Assembly (NCBI GenBank): GCA_016703005.1
Contig: JADJCX010000017.1
Span: 1 to 64,000, forward strand
Length of the DNA: 64,000 bases
Direction: 5' to 3'
Source: Flavobacteriales bacterium
GTDB lineage: Bacteria > Bacteroidota > Bacteroidia > Flavobacteriales_F > PHOS-HE28
The first letter of the stretch is position 1; every line of letters begins with the position of its first letter. Positions 31,729-41,245 of this stretch are shown here, piece by piece. Under the pieces are notes generated by a model. The model searched no databases, had not been told where the DNA came from, and was given only the letters and a program-made list of their open reading frames with translations. Both the position numbers and the translations under genes were made by a program.

Positions 31729-33105
31729 TCACCCGAAGAGTTGGCCAAGCACATCGTCAACCCGGCCGACCTGCACCACATCAATGCCCTTGGTGCCGCC
31801 GATGCCGGTTGTACCCTTCGGTACGAAAACGCGTGCGAAACCGAGTTTGCGTGCTTCCGCGATGCGCTGCTCCGTTCGTGTTACAGGTCGGATCTCCCCG
31901 GTGAGCCCAACTTCGCCAGCGAAGCAAACATCCATTGGTACAGCAATGTCCTCACTACTGCTCAGTACCGCGCAAACCACCGCTAGGTCGATCGCCGGTT
32001 CCTCTATTCGGAAGCCGCCAGCCAGATTCAGAAAGACATCTTTTTGCCCGAGCCGGAACCAGCAGCGCTTCTCCAGAACGGCGAGCAGCATATTCATTCT
32101 ACGCAGGTCGAAGCCCGTGGCACTGCGTTGTGGTGTACCATAAACCGCGCTGCTCACGAGAGCTTGGACTTCGATCAGCAATGGACGGCCACCGTCCATC
32201 GTAACGGATACCACGACCCCACTGGGCCGCTCGCCGCGTTGGCCCAATAACACTTGACTGGGGTCCGCGACCTCGGTGAGGCCGGTGCCTCTCATTTCGT
32301 AGATGCCCAACTCGTTCGTGCTGCCGAAGCGGTTCTTCAGCGGTCTCAGTAACCTGTAGGCGTGGTCGCGATCACCTTCGAACTGAAGCACACAGTCCAC
32401 CATGTGTTCCAGCACTTTCGGTCCGGCCAGCAGCCCTTCCTTCGTAATGTGCCCGATGAGCACAACCGGAATACCCGTGGTCTTGGCAAGTCGAAGCAGT
32501 TCGGCGGTGCATTCACGCACTTGGCCAACGCTTCCGGGACTGGCGTCCAATACCGCTGTGTGCAGCGTCTGTATACTGTCGATCACCAACAAGCCGGGCT
32601 TCAAGTCCTCAACTTGTTTGAAGATGTTCTGGGTATTGGTTTCGGTAAGGATGAAGCACTTCTCAGCAGCACCTGGGAGCTTGTTCGTGTCGATGCGCTC
32701 TGCGCGCATCTTGATCTGGTGCTCACTCTCCTCGCCGCTTACATAGAGCGTGCGCAAACGTGGAGCGCGAACGGCGGTCTGAAGGAGCAGGGTGCTTTTT
32801 CCGATCCCCGGTTCGCCCCCTAACAACACAATGCTGCCGGGTACGATGCCGCCACCGAGCACGCGGTCCAGTTCAGCATCTCCCAATGGAATGCGCGGTC
32901 CATCCTCCAGCGGAATGGCGCTGATGGCAATGGGCTTTGGAGTTCGCGCTTTCAGGGAAGTCGGTAACGCACGTTTCTCTTCCGCACGGTCGATCACCTC
33001 TTCCACCAACGTATTCCACTCTTTGCAATTGCCGCATTGGCCCAGCCACTGTGCGAAGCTGGTCCCGCAGTTCTGGCAAACGAATGCCGATCGGACCTTA
33101 GCCAT
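31729..33105 (-). CDS. radA: DNA repair protein RadA
   Basis: 458 aa from ATG 33105 (MAKVRSAFVCQNCG). Domains in order: N-terminal zinc finger (CQNCG...CGNC), RecA-like ATPase with Walker A GGEPGIGKSTLL and Walker B LLVIDSIQTL, the RadA-specific KNRFGS motif, and a Lon-protease-like C-terminal domain (VCFAGEVGLTGEIRPV). It is a hexameric helicase promoting branch migration in recombination. Its start overlaps the end of rfaE2 by 8 bp. Confidence 0.95.
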   Translation of the reverse strand: MAKVRSAFVCQNCGTSFAQWLGQCGNCKEWNTLVEEVIDRAEEKRALPTSLKARTPKPIAISAIPLEDGPRIPLGDAELDRVLGGGIVPGSIVLLGGEPGIGKSTLLLQTAVRAPRLRTLYVSGEESEHQIKMRAERIDTNKLPGAAEKCFILTETNTQNIFKQVEDLKPGLLVIDSIQTLHTAVLDASPGSVGQVRECTAELLRLAKTTGIPVVLIGHITKEGLLAGPKVLEHMVDCVLQFEGDRDHAYRLLRPLKNRFGSTNELGIYEMRGTGLTEVADPSQVLLGQRGERPSGVVVSVTMDGGRPLLIEVQALVSSAVYGTPQRSATGFDLRRMNMLLAVLEKRCWFRLGQKDVFLNLAGGFRIEEPAIDLAVVCAVLSSSEDIAVPMDVCFAGEVGLTGEIRPVTRTEQRIAEARKLGFARVFVPKGTTGIGGTKGIDVVQVGRVDDVLGQLFG

Positions 33106-33619
33106 GTTTGATCTTCTCGACAAGCGCCGTTGTAGAGAAGCCTTGAACAAAGGACAACGATCGCACCGTGCCACCGTTTGCAAGCACAACTTCGCTGCCT
33201 ACGATCTGTTCGGGTTTCCAGTCGCCACCCTTCACCAGCACATCCGGTTTCAGAGCGGTGATCAGTTCCAGGGGGGTGTCCTCTTCGAATACGACCACCG
33301 CATCCACGCACCGCAAAGCACCCAAGACGATACCGCGGCTCCGTTGGTCGTTCAATGGTCGGTCCGGTGCCTTACCCAATCGTCTTACCGATGCATCGCT
33401 GTTCAGCCCGATCACGAGCCGATGGCCCAGCGCAGCGGCTTCTTCCAAGTACTGGATGTGGCCTTGATGCACGATGTCGAAGCACCCATTGGTGAACACG
33501 ATGCGATCGCCCTTGAGACGCCAAACGTTCAACATCCGTCGCACCTGCACGAGGTCCATGATGCGTGCTTCGGAGCCCCGGATCGCCGGGGCAAGGACAG
33601 GGGCGTGCGTTTCGCTCAT
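33098..33619 (-). CDS. rfaE2: D-glycero-beta-D-manno-heptose 1-phosphate adenylyltransferase
   Basis: 173 aa. Nucleotidyltransferase fold with FTNGCFDIVHQGHIQYLEEA (HxGH motif), VIGLNSDASVRRLGK and LVKGGDW; the last block is characteristic of RfaE2/HldE C-terminal domains. It activates heptose 1-phosphate to ADP-heptose for LPS inner core. The kinase half is not fused here and not in the window. Coupled on both sides: 4-bp overlap with the upstream membrane protein gene, 8-bp overlap with radA. Confidence 0.9.
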   Translation of the reverse strand: MSETHAPVLAPAIRGSEARIMDLVQVRRMLNVWRLKGDRIVFTNGCFDIVHQGHIQYLEEAAALGHRLVIGLNSDASVRRLGKAPDRPLNDQRSRGIVLGALRCVDAVVVFEEDTPLELITALKPDVLVKGGDWKPEQIVGSEVVLANGGTVRSLSFVQGFSTTALVEKIKHG

Positions 33620-34638
33620 GATGTTGCTCGCCGTTTTGCGGCTGCCGATAAAAGTAGAGACAGGCCGCCAAGCACAATGATCATCAATGTCTGTGCGACC
33701 CAGAGCAGCCAGCCCATTGCCAACGCATCGGGCTGGAGAAGGTCTGCACTATCCACCCCCGGCATGTAGGCGCTAACGATCAGTGCCACGAAGGCAGGGT
33801 ACACGCCGATGCCCCCCTGCACCAGTGCTATGCCGATAGAACCGGCAATGAAGCCGGCGAATACACCTGCTGCCGGCACTTCGGCCGTTGTGGGCAACGC
33901 AAAGAAGCCTACCCAGAACATACCGATGTATAAACCCCAAATAAGGAAAGTGTGCAACACAAAGGCTGCCGTGCGCCGCATGCGCAACACGGAACGCATG
34001 CCATCCATGAAGCCCCGCACGGTGTCTTTCAGTCGAGTCCGCAGCAGGGGCCGCGTAAGAAGGAGCCATACGCCAATGGCCACGCAGATCACAACAACAA
34101 TGACCGCCCAGACCCACCATGGCGTACCGGATGCCGCCTTGGTACCCTGACCGGCACGAAAGGCCGCTATGCGCGTTTGGAGCAGGTCCAGCTTTTCCAC
34201 TTGTAGCAAGAGCGTAACACCTGCAATAATGAGCAGCATGACCATGTCGATGACCCTTTCCGCCAGTATGCTGCCAAAGCCCTTCTCGAAGGGCACACCC
34301 TCGCTACGGTATAGCGAAACGGCCCGGCTTGCTTCACCGGCCCGCTGCACCAGCATGTTCATGAAGTAACCGTTCATGACTGCATGGTAGCAGTTCCAAA
34401 AACCCGGTGCGTAACCCATCGGCTCCAAAACGTATCGCCAGCGCCATCCGCGACTCACGTGGCTGAGCCATCCCAATAACACGGAGGCGAACAACCACTT
34501 CAGGTCCGCTTGGCGAAAGGCGGTGAACAACTGTTCGCGTTGCTTCTCGTCCAATGCCGAATAGAAATACACGACGAGCCAAATACCCAGTGCGATAGGG
34601 ATCGCCAGCTTCAGGAACCCGATGACCGCTTTCTTCAT
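33616..34638 (-). CDS. Lysylphosphatidylglycerol synthase-type flippase domain protein
   Basis: 340 aa with seven to eight membrane helices. The signature GWLSHVSRGWRWRYVLEPMGY, followed by AVMNGYFMNMLVQRAGEASRAVSLYRSEGVPFEKGFGSILAERVIDM, is that of the UPF0104/AglD-like (LPG synthase transmembrane) family. Members translocate lipids or are of unknown substrate. Ends IVLGGLSLLLSAAAKRRATS. Located between panD and rfaE2 in a conserved Bacteroidota arrangement. Confidence 0.85.
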   Translation of the reverse strand: MKKAVIGFLKLAIPIALGIWLVVYFYSALDEKQREQLFTAFRQADLKWLFASVLLGWLSHVSRGWRWRYVLEPMGYAPGFWNCYHAVMNGYFMNMLVQRAGEASRAVSLYRSEGVPFEKGFGSILAERVIDMVMLLIIAGVTLLLQVEKLDLLQTRIAAFRAGQGTKAASGTPWWVWAVIVVVICVAIGVWLLLTRPLLRTRLKDTVRGFMDGMRSVLRMRRTAAFVLHTFLIWGLYIGMFWVGFFALPTTAEVPAAGVFAGFIAGSIGIALVQGGIGVYPAFVALIVSAYMPGVDSADLLQPDALAMGWLLWVAQTLMIIVLGGLSLLLSAAAKRRATS

Positions 34639-34660
34639 GTGCCGTGCGGTCCTGAACGGT

Positions 34661-35014
34661 TCACTGTTTCAGCCTGTTGGTCCGTTCGTCCGGGAAGACG
34701 ACTGTCGGTTTGAAGACCTTCGCCTCATCGAGTGTCATGTGGGCGTATGCGACCACGATGACAATATCACCCACACTGACGCGGCGTGCCGCCGGACCGT
34801 TCAGGCAAACGACCCCGGTGCCTCGGGGACCCTTGATCACATAAGTATACAAGCGGTCGCCGTTGTTCACGTTCAACACTTGCACCTTCTCACCTTCCAC
34901 GAATCCGGCCGCATCGATCAGATCTTCATCCAACGTAATGCTTCCTATGTAATTGATGTCGGCCTCGGTCACCGTTACGCGGTGAAGCTTGGCACGTAGT
35001 ACTTCGATCGTCAT
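34661..35014 (-). CDS. panD: Aspartate 1-decarboxylase
   Basis: 117 aa from ATG 35014 (MTIEVLRAKLHRVTVTEADINYIGSITLD). The GS pair in NYIGSIT is the self-cleavage site that creates the pyruvoyl cofactor; NGDRLYTYVIKGPRGTG and GDIVIVVAYAHM complete the family. Makes beta-alanine for pantothenate. Followed on the same strand by the flippase-like gene and preceded by panC, so the two pantothenate steps lie together. Confidence 0.95.
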   Translation of the reverse strand: MTIEVLRAKLHRVTVTEADINYIGSITLDEDLIDAAGFVEGEKVQVLNVNNGDRLYTYVIKGPRGTGVVCLNGPAARRVSVGDIVIVVAYAHMTLDEAKVFKPTVVFPDERTNRLKQ

Positions 35015-35066
35015 GCGTAAGTTGTCGCTTGCCACGCAGCTTTTGCTCCGAGAAAGGGCGGCGAAG

Positions 35067-35912
35067 TTATCGGCGCAAGGTGATGTTGTCGATGAGCCGC
35101 ACTTTGCCGACGTAAGCTGCGATCATTGCGATGGCCTCGTTGCGCATGTCCCATTCCATAATGGGTTGTAAGGTGAGCGGATCAACGGTTTCCAAGTAGT
35201 CAAGCTTGATGCCTGGGTGAGCCAATATCATCTCAATGGCGGAGTGCTTCGCTGCCTTCAAAGAGGCAACGGTTGAGGCGGCCTGGATCGAGGACAATGC
35301 CTTGAACAGCACTGTGGCCCTTTGGCGCTCCTCGGCCGACAGTCTCATATTACGGCTGCTCATTGCAAGCCCGCTCGTTTCCCGCATGGTAGGGCAGCCG
35401 ATCATTTCAACCGGCCATTTCAGGGCATTGGCTGCGTGCCGCAGAATGGCCAACTGTTGACGGTCCTTCTCCCCGAAGTAGGCGGAATTGGGTCGGATGT
35501 AATGGAATAGACGCTCCACCACGTTCACGACGCCTTGGAAATGTCCCGGCCGTGAAGCACCTTCCATGACATTGTCCAAACCGTTGAGGTCATACGTCAA
35601 GACCCCATGGTTCGCGTACAATGCGATCTCGGAAGGGGCAAAGACCATATCGCAACCAACTCTTTCCAGTGATTCCCTGTCGGCGGCCAACTGCCTCGGA
35701 TAGTTGGCGAGGTCTTCTGCGTTGTTGAACTGGAGCGGGTTCACGAAGATGCTACAGGCAACGGCCTCATGGACCGATTTTGCATTGACTATCAGGGACA
35801 TATGTCCATCATGCAGGGCCCCCATGGTGGGAACAAAACCTACCGATCGGCCATTTTGGCGCTGGACGGCGCTCCAAGCGGTTGCAGCTGATGGATTAAG
35901 GATGAACTCCAC
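35067..35912 (-). CDS. panC: Pantothenate synthetase
   Basis: 281 aa. ATP-dependent ligase joining pantoate and beta-alanine. Motifs: VGFVPTMGALHDGHMSLI (HIGH-like), FVNPLQFNNAEDLANYPR, FQGVVNVVERLFHYIRPNSAYFGEKDRQQL (KMSKS-equivalent region follows at MSSRNMRL). Normal length. Start ATG 35912 is preceded by the divergent glycogen synthase promoter region. Confidence 0.95.
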   Translation of the reverse strand: MEFILNPSAATAWSAVQRQNGRSVGFVPTMGALHDGHMSLIVNAKSVHEAVACSIFVNPLQFNNAEDLANYPRQLAADRESLERVGCDMVFAPSEIALYANHGVLTYDLNGLDNVMEGASRPGHFQGVVNVVERLFHYIRPNSAYFGEKDRQQLAILRHAANALKWPVEMIGCPTMRETSGLAMSSRNMRLSAEERQRATVLFKALSSIQAASTVASLKAAKHSAIEMILAHPGIKLDYLETVDPLTLQPIMEWDMRNEAIAMIAAYVGKVRLIDNITLRR

Positions 35913-35987
35913 GTCTGTCGCGCATTTGGAACTTCGACAAGAGCGCCTAAACTATGGTCGGCCTTTCAAGCACCCCTTCTTTTTCTA

Positions 35988-35995
35988 TATTTTTG
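35988..35995 (+). promoter_or_regulatory. Putative -7 element TATTTTTG
   Basis: Exact TAnnTTTG match in an AT-rich island (CTTTTTCTATATTTTTG) 26 bp upstream of the glycogen synthase ATG. TTTC at 35963 could be a weak -33. This is the most AT-rich spot for several kb. Confidence 0.55.
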
Positions 35996-36020
35996 TCCCC
36001 GCAATCCCCCGAACATTCCG

Positions 36021-36842
36021 ATGAGCATCAAAAACGTGAAAGTCCTTACCGTATCGCAAGCCATCAACCCGTTCCTCGATGGCCCCGAAATGGCCAGGAC
36101 AGCGCGCCAACTTCCTCAGGGGATGTTGGACCGTGGCAACGAGATCCGAACATTCATGCCCAAATGGGGTAACATCAACGAGCGCCGCCATCAGCTGCAC
36201 GAAGTGATCCGATTGAGCGGCATGAACCTGATCATCAACGATACCGACCATGCACTACTGATCAAGGTGGCGAGTGTGCCCAATGCCCGCATGCAGGTGT
36301 ATTTCATCGATAACGAGGAATACTTCAAGCGTAAGGCGGTGATCCACGATGCCAACGGGGATTTTTACAAGGACAATGATGAGCGGGCCGTTTTCTTTTG
36401 CCGCGGTGTACTCGAAACGGTCCGTAAACTGGGATGGGTGCCCGACATCATTCACTGCCACGGCTGGATGACCGCGTTCGTCCCTTTGTACATCCGACAC
36501 TTTTTTACCGATGACCCACACTTTGAGAACGCCAAGCTCGTTTTCAGCGTGTACGATGACAAGAAGGAAGCATTGGACAAAGACTTAGCGAAGAAGTTGA
36601 CAATGGAAGGGTTCGACAAGAATCTGGTGAGTGCTTTGGCAAAGCCCAATACTGATGAACTGTACAAGTTCGGTTTGGGTTTGTGTGACGCGGTGGTCAA
36701 GGGAAGCGCCAAGTTGCCCAAAGACTTGAACGCAGCGGTTGACAATAGCGGCAAGCCGGCACTGGATTATGTGGGGCCGGACCAACACGTTGCCGCGATG
36801 GCGGACTTCTACGCAGCTGTGTTGGAGGAAGCACTCGTGTGA
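36021..36842 (+). CDS. Glycogen/starch synthase, GT5 N-terminal domain only
   Basis: 273 aa. Residues 1-200 resemble the N-terminal Rossmann domain of GT5 glycogen synthases (FLDGPEMARTARQLPQGMLDRGNEIRTFMPKWG, VPDIIHCHGWMTAFVPLYIR). The C-terminal ADP-glucose-binding domain is replaced by about 70 residues, so it is half the usual size. This short form followed by DUF4270 and glmS is conserved in Bacteroidota. Whether it still makes glucan is doubtful without the second domain; the usual K-x-G-G-L motif is also not seen (FLDGPEMA in its place). Confidence 0.8.
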   Translation: MSIKNVKVLTVSQAINPFLDGPEMARTARQLPQGMLDRGNEIRTFMPKWGNINERRHQLHEVIRLSGMNLIINDTDHALLIKVASVPNARMQVYFIDNEEYFKRKAVIHDANGDFYKDNDERAVFFCRGVLETVRKLGWVPDIIHCHGWMTAFVPLYIRHFFTDDPHFENAKLVFSVYDDKKEALDKDLAKKLTMEGFDKNLVSALAKPNTDELYKFGLGLCDAVVKGSAKLPKDLNAAVDNSGKPALDYVGPDQHVAAMADFYAAVLEEALV

Positions 36843-36852
36843 TTTGAAGCAA

Positions 36853-38199
36853 ATGCAGGAGACTCACTATGGGCGGCCCACAAGCTGGGCCGCCCTATTT
36901 TTTTTCGTGGTGACCATCGCCGTCGGATGCCGAAAGCCGGAAGACGAACTGGGTTTGGACCTACTTCCAGCCGACCATCTATTAGGGCTTTTCGAAACGG
37001 ACACCACTACACTTCTGGCATACACCATGTTGGATGAACCGGTGCGCACCAGTCAACTGACACGGAATGTCCTTGGCTCTTATGTGGACCGTCAGTTCGG
37101 GATGCTGCGCGCTGGTATCGCATTCCAAGTTCGGCTGACCTCGAACAATGTCGGGGAAGGCCAGAACACATCATTCCTGGTAGCGGATTCCCTTGTGTTG
37201 TCCTTGGTGTATGATGGCTTGAGCCCTGTGTATGGGAACCTGCATCCGCAGGAGTTCCGTGTGCATGAATTGGATGAGGTGCTCAGTTTAGACACCGTCT
37301 ACAAAAGCGATCGCGTCCCCGCGACAGCCAGTGGGGACATCATGTTCGAAAAGGGGCAGCTGATAACACCGCGCCCGTTCGACGGCGTTTGGATCGGAGG
37401 GGACTCGCTTGCTGCTCAATTGCGATTACGACTTGAGGATGCAGTCGCTCAGCGGTTCATGGCCGCATGGGGCACATCCGAACTGGAGAACAACACCAAC
37501 TTCATTGAGTTCTTCAACGGATTGGTTGTTACTGTGGCTGAGCAATCCGTGCCGGGAAAAGGAGGGCTGCTGAATTTCCCGCTCGAGGGAGGAAGTTCGA
37601 AACTTACTCTCTACTACCGTAACACAACGGTTGGTTCCGAGGACACCTTGGTGTACGACTTTGCCATCAACGCGAACAGTTCCCGCTATACGTTCGTAGA
37701 TCGCGACCTCGCTTTGGCCACTGACCCGGGGTTGCTCAATGCGGTGGCTGACAGTGGCCAGCAGAAGGCCTATCTGCAAACGTTCGGAGGCGCGCGGACG
37801 GTCATCCACTTTCCACATGTTGACGCATACAAGGATCAGGGGCTCGATGCGATCGCCAAGGCCGAACTCATTCTTCCTATCGCAGGTGAGTTCTTGCCGG
37901 AGAATCCACCGCCCATACTGTGTTTCGCATTCATGAAGGATGATGAAGGAGAGGACGCCGCGCTTCCCGACCAGCAATCAGGGATCGGCCAGATAGGGGG
38001 TTCGTATGATGCAGCGGGTGCGGTGTACCGATTCAACATTACACGGTACTTCCAAGGCCTTGTCAACAAAGACATCGCGAACACCGGCTTGCAGATCGTT
38101 ACCGGGTTCAACGGTGTTACTGGCAATAGGGCCGTGATCGGTGGGCCGGAGCACCCAACCACACCAATGCGGTTGCAACTTACTTTCACCACTCATTGA
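36853..38199 (+). CDS. DUF4270 lipoprotein
   Basis: 448 aa from ATG 36853. Lipoprotein signal (WAALFFFVVTIAVGCRKPEDELG, lipobox VGC), then the DUF4270 hallmarks: GLDLLPADHLLGLFETDTTTLLAYTMLDEPVRTSQLTRNVLGSY near the start and the C-terminal YRFNITRYFQGLVN. Outer-membrane-associated protein of unknown function found only in Bacteroidota. Lies 10 bp after the glycogen synthase gene and 6 bp before glmS, so all three probably form one transcript. Confidence 0.85.
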   Translation: MQETHYGRPTSWAALFFFVVTIAVGCRKPEDELGLDLLPADHLLGLFETDTTTLLAYTMLDEPVRTSQLTRNVLGSYVDRQFGMLRAGIAFQVRLTSNNVGEGQNTSFLVADSLVLSLVYDGLSPVYGNLHPQEFRVHELDEVLSLDTVYKSDRVPATASGDIMFEKGQLITPRPFDGVWIGGDSLAAQLRLRLEDAVAQRFMAAWGTSELENNTNFIEFFNGLVVTVAEQSVPGKGGLLNFPLEGGSSKLTLYYRNTTVGSEDTLVYDFAINANSSRYTFVDRDLALATDPGLLNAVADSGQQKAYLQTFGGARTVIHFPHVDAYKDQGLDAIAKAELILPIAGEFLPENPPPILCFAFMKDDEGEDAALPDQQSGIGQIGGSYDAAGAVYRFNITRYFQGLVNKDIANTGLQIVTGFNGVTGNRAVIGGPEHPTTPMRLQLTFTTH

Positions 38200-38205
38200 T
38201 CTTCC

Positions 38206-40050
38206 ATGTGCGGAATAGTGGCATACGTAGGCGATGAGAGAGCCTACCCCATACTGATCAACGGGCTGCGCCGGTTGGAATACCGTGGCTACGACAGTGC
38301 CGGGGTTGCTTTGATCCATGATGGCGAACTGCACTTGCATAAGTGCCAAGGGAAAGTCAGCGACCTTGAGAACCACGTGAACGGGGCCCCCATGCTTGGT
38401 ACCATCGGTATCGGGCATACACGTTGGGCAACCCACGGTCCACCCAATGATGTGAACGCACATCCCCATTTGAGCACAAGTGGCGATATCGCGTTGATCC
38501 ATAATGGCATCATTGAGAACTATGCCCCCATCAAGGAAGAACTCAAGCACAGAGGGCATGTTTTCAGGAGCGACACGGACACAGAGGTGCTGGTCCACCT
38601 GATCGATGACATTCAGCGGACGGAAAAGGTGGACCTCGCAGAAGCGGTGCGATTGGCCTTGAACAGTGTTGTTGGGGCATACGCGATCGTGCTCCTGAGC
38701 CGAAAGGAGCCTGATCTGCTCATTGCGGCTCGGAAGAGCAGTCCACTCGTGATCGGCATCGGGGATAACGGAGAACATTTCTTGGTCAGCGATGCCACTC
38801 CTATAGTCGAGTACACCAAGAACGTAGTGTACTTGGAAGATGGCGAGATCGCGGTGATCGATCGCAAGAGGGGCCTGCGGATCAAGAACATCAAGAACCA
38901 GTACAAGACCCCCTTCATCCAAGAGCTTGAACTGCATTTGGAAGCGCTTGAAAAAGGCGGCTACGACCACTTCATGCTCAAGGAGATCCATGAACAGCCG
39001 CGCAGTATTCGCGACTCCATGCGTGGGCGTTTGAACCTTGCGAAGGGTGAGGTGGTTCTTGGCGGTATCAAGGATTACGAGCAGAAGTTCGTTAATGCGA
39101 AGAGGGTCGTTGTCGTTGCCTGTGGAACAAGCTGGCACGCCGGACTGGTCGGGGAGTACCTGTTCGAGGATCTGGCGCGCATCCCCGTGGAGGTGGAATA
39201 CGCGAGTGAATTCCGCTATCGGAATCCGATCATCAACGAGGATGATATCGTCTTGGCCATCAGCCAGAGCGGAGAGACGGCGGATACCATGGCGGCCATT
39301 GAACTGGCCAAGAGCCGCGGCGCAACGATCATTGGCATCTGCAACGTGGTGGGGTCGAGTATTGCCCGCGTTACGCATGGTGGGTCGTACACCCACGCCG
39401 GACCGGAGATCGGTGTTGCCAGCACCAAGGCGTTCACGGCACAGGTCACGGTGCTTGCGCTTATGGCCATGATGATCGGCCAGAAGAAAGGAACGTTGAC
39501 CGGAAGCAAGTTCTACCGACTACTGAACGAATTGGACGCGATCCCAGGGAAGGTGGAGAAAGTGCTCACGAGCGAGGCGCATGTGAAGTACATCGCTGAT
39601 ATCTACAAGAATGCCACGAACGCGCTCTACCTCGGTCGTGGATTTTGTTTCCCGGTCGCTCTCGAGGGCGCGTTGAAGCTGAAAGAGATCAGCTACATAC
39701 ATGCGGAGGGCTATCCAGCTGCTGAAATGAAGCACGGCCCGATCGCCCTCATTGATGAAGAAATGCCGGTCTTCGTTATCGCAACCAAGGGGGCCAGCTA
39801 TGAGAAAGTGGTGAGCAACATCCAGGAGGTCAAAGCCCGAAAAGGCAAGATCATCGCGATCGTTACCGAGGGCGATACGGTCGTAAAGGGATTGGCCGAC
39901 CACGTGATCGAGATCCCCGATGCACCGGATTGTCTGGTGCCACTATTGGCCTCCATTCCGCTGCAGCTCATCAGCTACCACATTGCTGTAATGCGCGGTT
40001 GCAATGTTGACCAACCCCGGAATTTGGCGAAGTCGGTCACGGTGGAGTGA
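38206..40050 (+). CDS. glmS: Glutamine--fructose-6-phosphate aminotransferase (isomerizing)
   Basis: 614 aa. MCGIVAYVGDERAYPILINGLRRLEYRGYDSAG shows the N-terminal nucleophile Cys and glutaminase domain (residues 1-235); two SIS domains follow (VVVACGTSWHAGLVGEYLFE; SQSGETADTMAAIELAKSRG; FTAQVTVLALMAM), ending PRNLAKSVTVE, the invariant C-terminus. Makes glucosamine-6-phosphate for peptidoglycan and LPS. No ribozyme leader is expected or seen: only 6 bp separate it from the DUF4270 stop. Confidence 0.97.
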   Translation: MCGIVAYVGDERAYPILINGLRRLEYRGYDSAGVALIHDGELHLHKCQGKVSDLENHVNGAPMLGTIGIGHTRWATHGPPNDVNAHPHLSTSGDIALIHNGIIENYAPIKEELKHRGHVFRSDTDTEVLVHLIDDIQRTEKVDLAEAVRLALNSVVGAYAIVLLSRKEPDLLIAARKSSPLVIGIGDNGEHFLVSDATPIVEYTKNVVYLEDGEIAVIDRKRGLRIKNIKNQYKTPFIQELELHLEALEKGGYDHFMLKEIHEQPRSIRDSMRGRLNLAKGEVVLGGIKDYEQKFVNAKRVVVVACGTSWHAGLVGEYLFEDLARIPVEVEYASEFRYRNPIINEDDIVLAISQSGETADTMAAIELAKSRGATIIGICNVVGSSIARVTHGGSYTHAGPEIGVASTKAFTAQVTVLALMAMMIGQKKGTLTGSKFYRLLNELDAIPGKVEKVLTSEAHVKYIADIYKNATNALYLGRGFCFPVALEGALKLKEISYIHAEGYPAAEMKHGPIALIDEEMPVFVIATKGASYEKVVSNIQEVKARKGKIIAIVTEGDTVVKGLADHVIEIPDAPDCLVPLLASIPLQLISYHIAVMRGCNVDQPRNLAKSVTVE

Positions 40051-40441
40051 CCTCGTCGGCATTTGGAGGGGTCCACATGAATATGTTCCTGTTGTTCCGG
40101 TAGGGCTCCAAGTCCTTCTTCAGCAATATGTGGAAGAGGTCGATAACCGGTAGGACCCCGAATCCTCCACCCAGCGTGAGGGTGTAGATGATGGGCACTT
40201 TGGGCCCGGTGCCCAAATAAAGCCGATGTCCGCCGAAGGGCCCTAGCGCTACGGTCAGGGCAAGAGCAACAAGTCGTTCATTCTCCTGCATCGCGGACCC
40301 CGAGCGCTCAAGGCTCGCTGCGAGACTGTCGATCCGATGTTGCGCAGCCTCCTCATGTCGGCTAGGATGAAATGGCCCGGCCGTGGATGCCTGTGCTATG
40401 CCATTGACCAAGAGCACACAAAGGATCAGTACCGGACGCAT
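40037..40441 (-). CDS. TM2-domain-like small membrane protein
   Basis: 134 aa. Signal peptide (MRPVLILCVLLVNGIAQAS), a short polar stretch, then two membrane helices separated by a tight turn: ALALTVALGPFGGHRLYLGTGPKVPIIYTLTLGGGFGVLPVIDLFHIL. The G-x-x-G-GHRLYLG and LPVIDLF arrangement fits the TM2 domain. Found in many Bacteroidota as secreted-membrane TM2 proteins of unknown role. Its 3' end overlaps that of glmS by 14 bp tail to tail. Confidence 0.75.
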   Translation of the reverse strand: MRPVLILCVLLVNGIAQASTAGPFHPSRHEEAAQHRIDSLAASLERSGSAMQENERLVALALTVALGPFGGHRLYLGTGPKVPIIYTLTLGGGFGVLPVIDLFHILLKKDLEPYRNNRNIFMWTPPNADEVTPP

Positions 40442-40507
40442 CGGGCTGAAAGTAAGCGGGCGGTCCCGATAGCTTGGAACCGCCCGCGATACAAAGACCC
40501 TCCTCGA

Positions 40508-41115
40508 CTATTTGCTGGCAGCGTACCTGCGCTCAACCTCCTTCCAATTCACCACGTTCCACCATGCGGTTATGTAATCAGGACGACGGTTCTGGTAGTG
40601 CAAGTAGTAGGCATGTTCCCAAACATCCAACCCAAGGATGGGCGCACCACCGCACCCCGTCCCGGGCATCAAGGGGTTATCCTGATTGGGCGTACTGCAG
40701 ATCTCCAGTTTACCACCCTTATGAACGCACAACCAAGCCCATCCGCTACCGAACCGGGTAGCTCCGGCGGCGGCGAATTTTTCCTTGAAAGCATCGAAGG
40801 ACCCGAACGCAGATGTCAAAGCCGCGGAAAGATCGCCAGCAGGTGCACCTCCACCCGTTGGGCTCATGGCTTGCCAGAACTGGGTATGGTTGTAATGCCC
40901 CCGCCGTTGTTCCGCAGTGCCATATTGGCCATATCCATTCCGGTCATCAGATCCTCGATGGACTTATCAGCCATCGGGTTTCCTTCAAGGGCTTTGTTGA
41001 GGTTGGTGACATAAGCAGCGTGATGTTTTCCATGGTGAATACGCATGGTGGCTTCATCAACATGGGGTTCCAGAGCGTTGTGCGGATAGGGCAGTTCAGG
41101 AAGAGTATGGGCCAT
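40508..41115 (-). CDS. sodA: Superoxide dismutase (Fe/Mn), one frameshift
   Basis: Starts MAHTLPELPYPHNALEPHVDEATMRIHHGKHHAAYV. Metal ligands are visible as H in MRIHHGKHH, H in YNHTQFW (in the second frame), D in LGLDVWEHAYYL and H in the same block. A missing G in a G run near 40897 splits the gene into 40864-41115 and 40508-40867; with it restored the product is about 200 aa, the normal size. The homopolymer position makes a sequence error likely. Cytosolic detoxification of superoxide. Confidence 0.9.
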
Positions 41116-41207
41116 GGTCGGTTGGATTTGCGGGCAAGTTGAGCCGTGAAGTGCGAAAGATAGCCCCATAGATTTTCGGCCCGTCGTCGATGGAAAGGTT
41201 AAAAGTT

Positions 41208-41215
41208 TACATTCG
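41208..41215 (+). promoter_or_regulatory. Putative -7 element TACATTCG
   Basis: TAnnTTCG, 31 bp upstream of the ATG at 41246, the same spacing as at 4595 and 23718. Confidence 0.4.
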
Positions 41216-41245
41216 CGCTCACTTTCACCAAAAACAAGACAGGAG

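Noticed and set aside
38199..38206. glmS ribozyme in front of glmS
   Set aside because: Only six bases separate glmS from DUF4270, and the ribozyme class is not known from Bacteroidota.
37978..39396. 472-codon open frame antisense to glmS
   Set aside because: glmS is a certain gene on the other strand; long antisense frames are expected at this GC content and the translation has no family resemblance.
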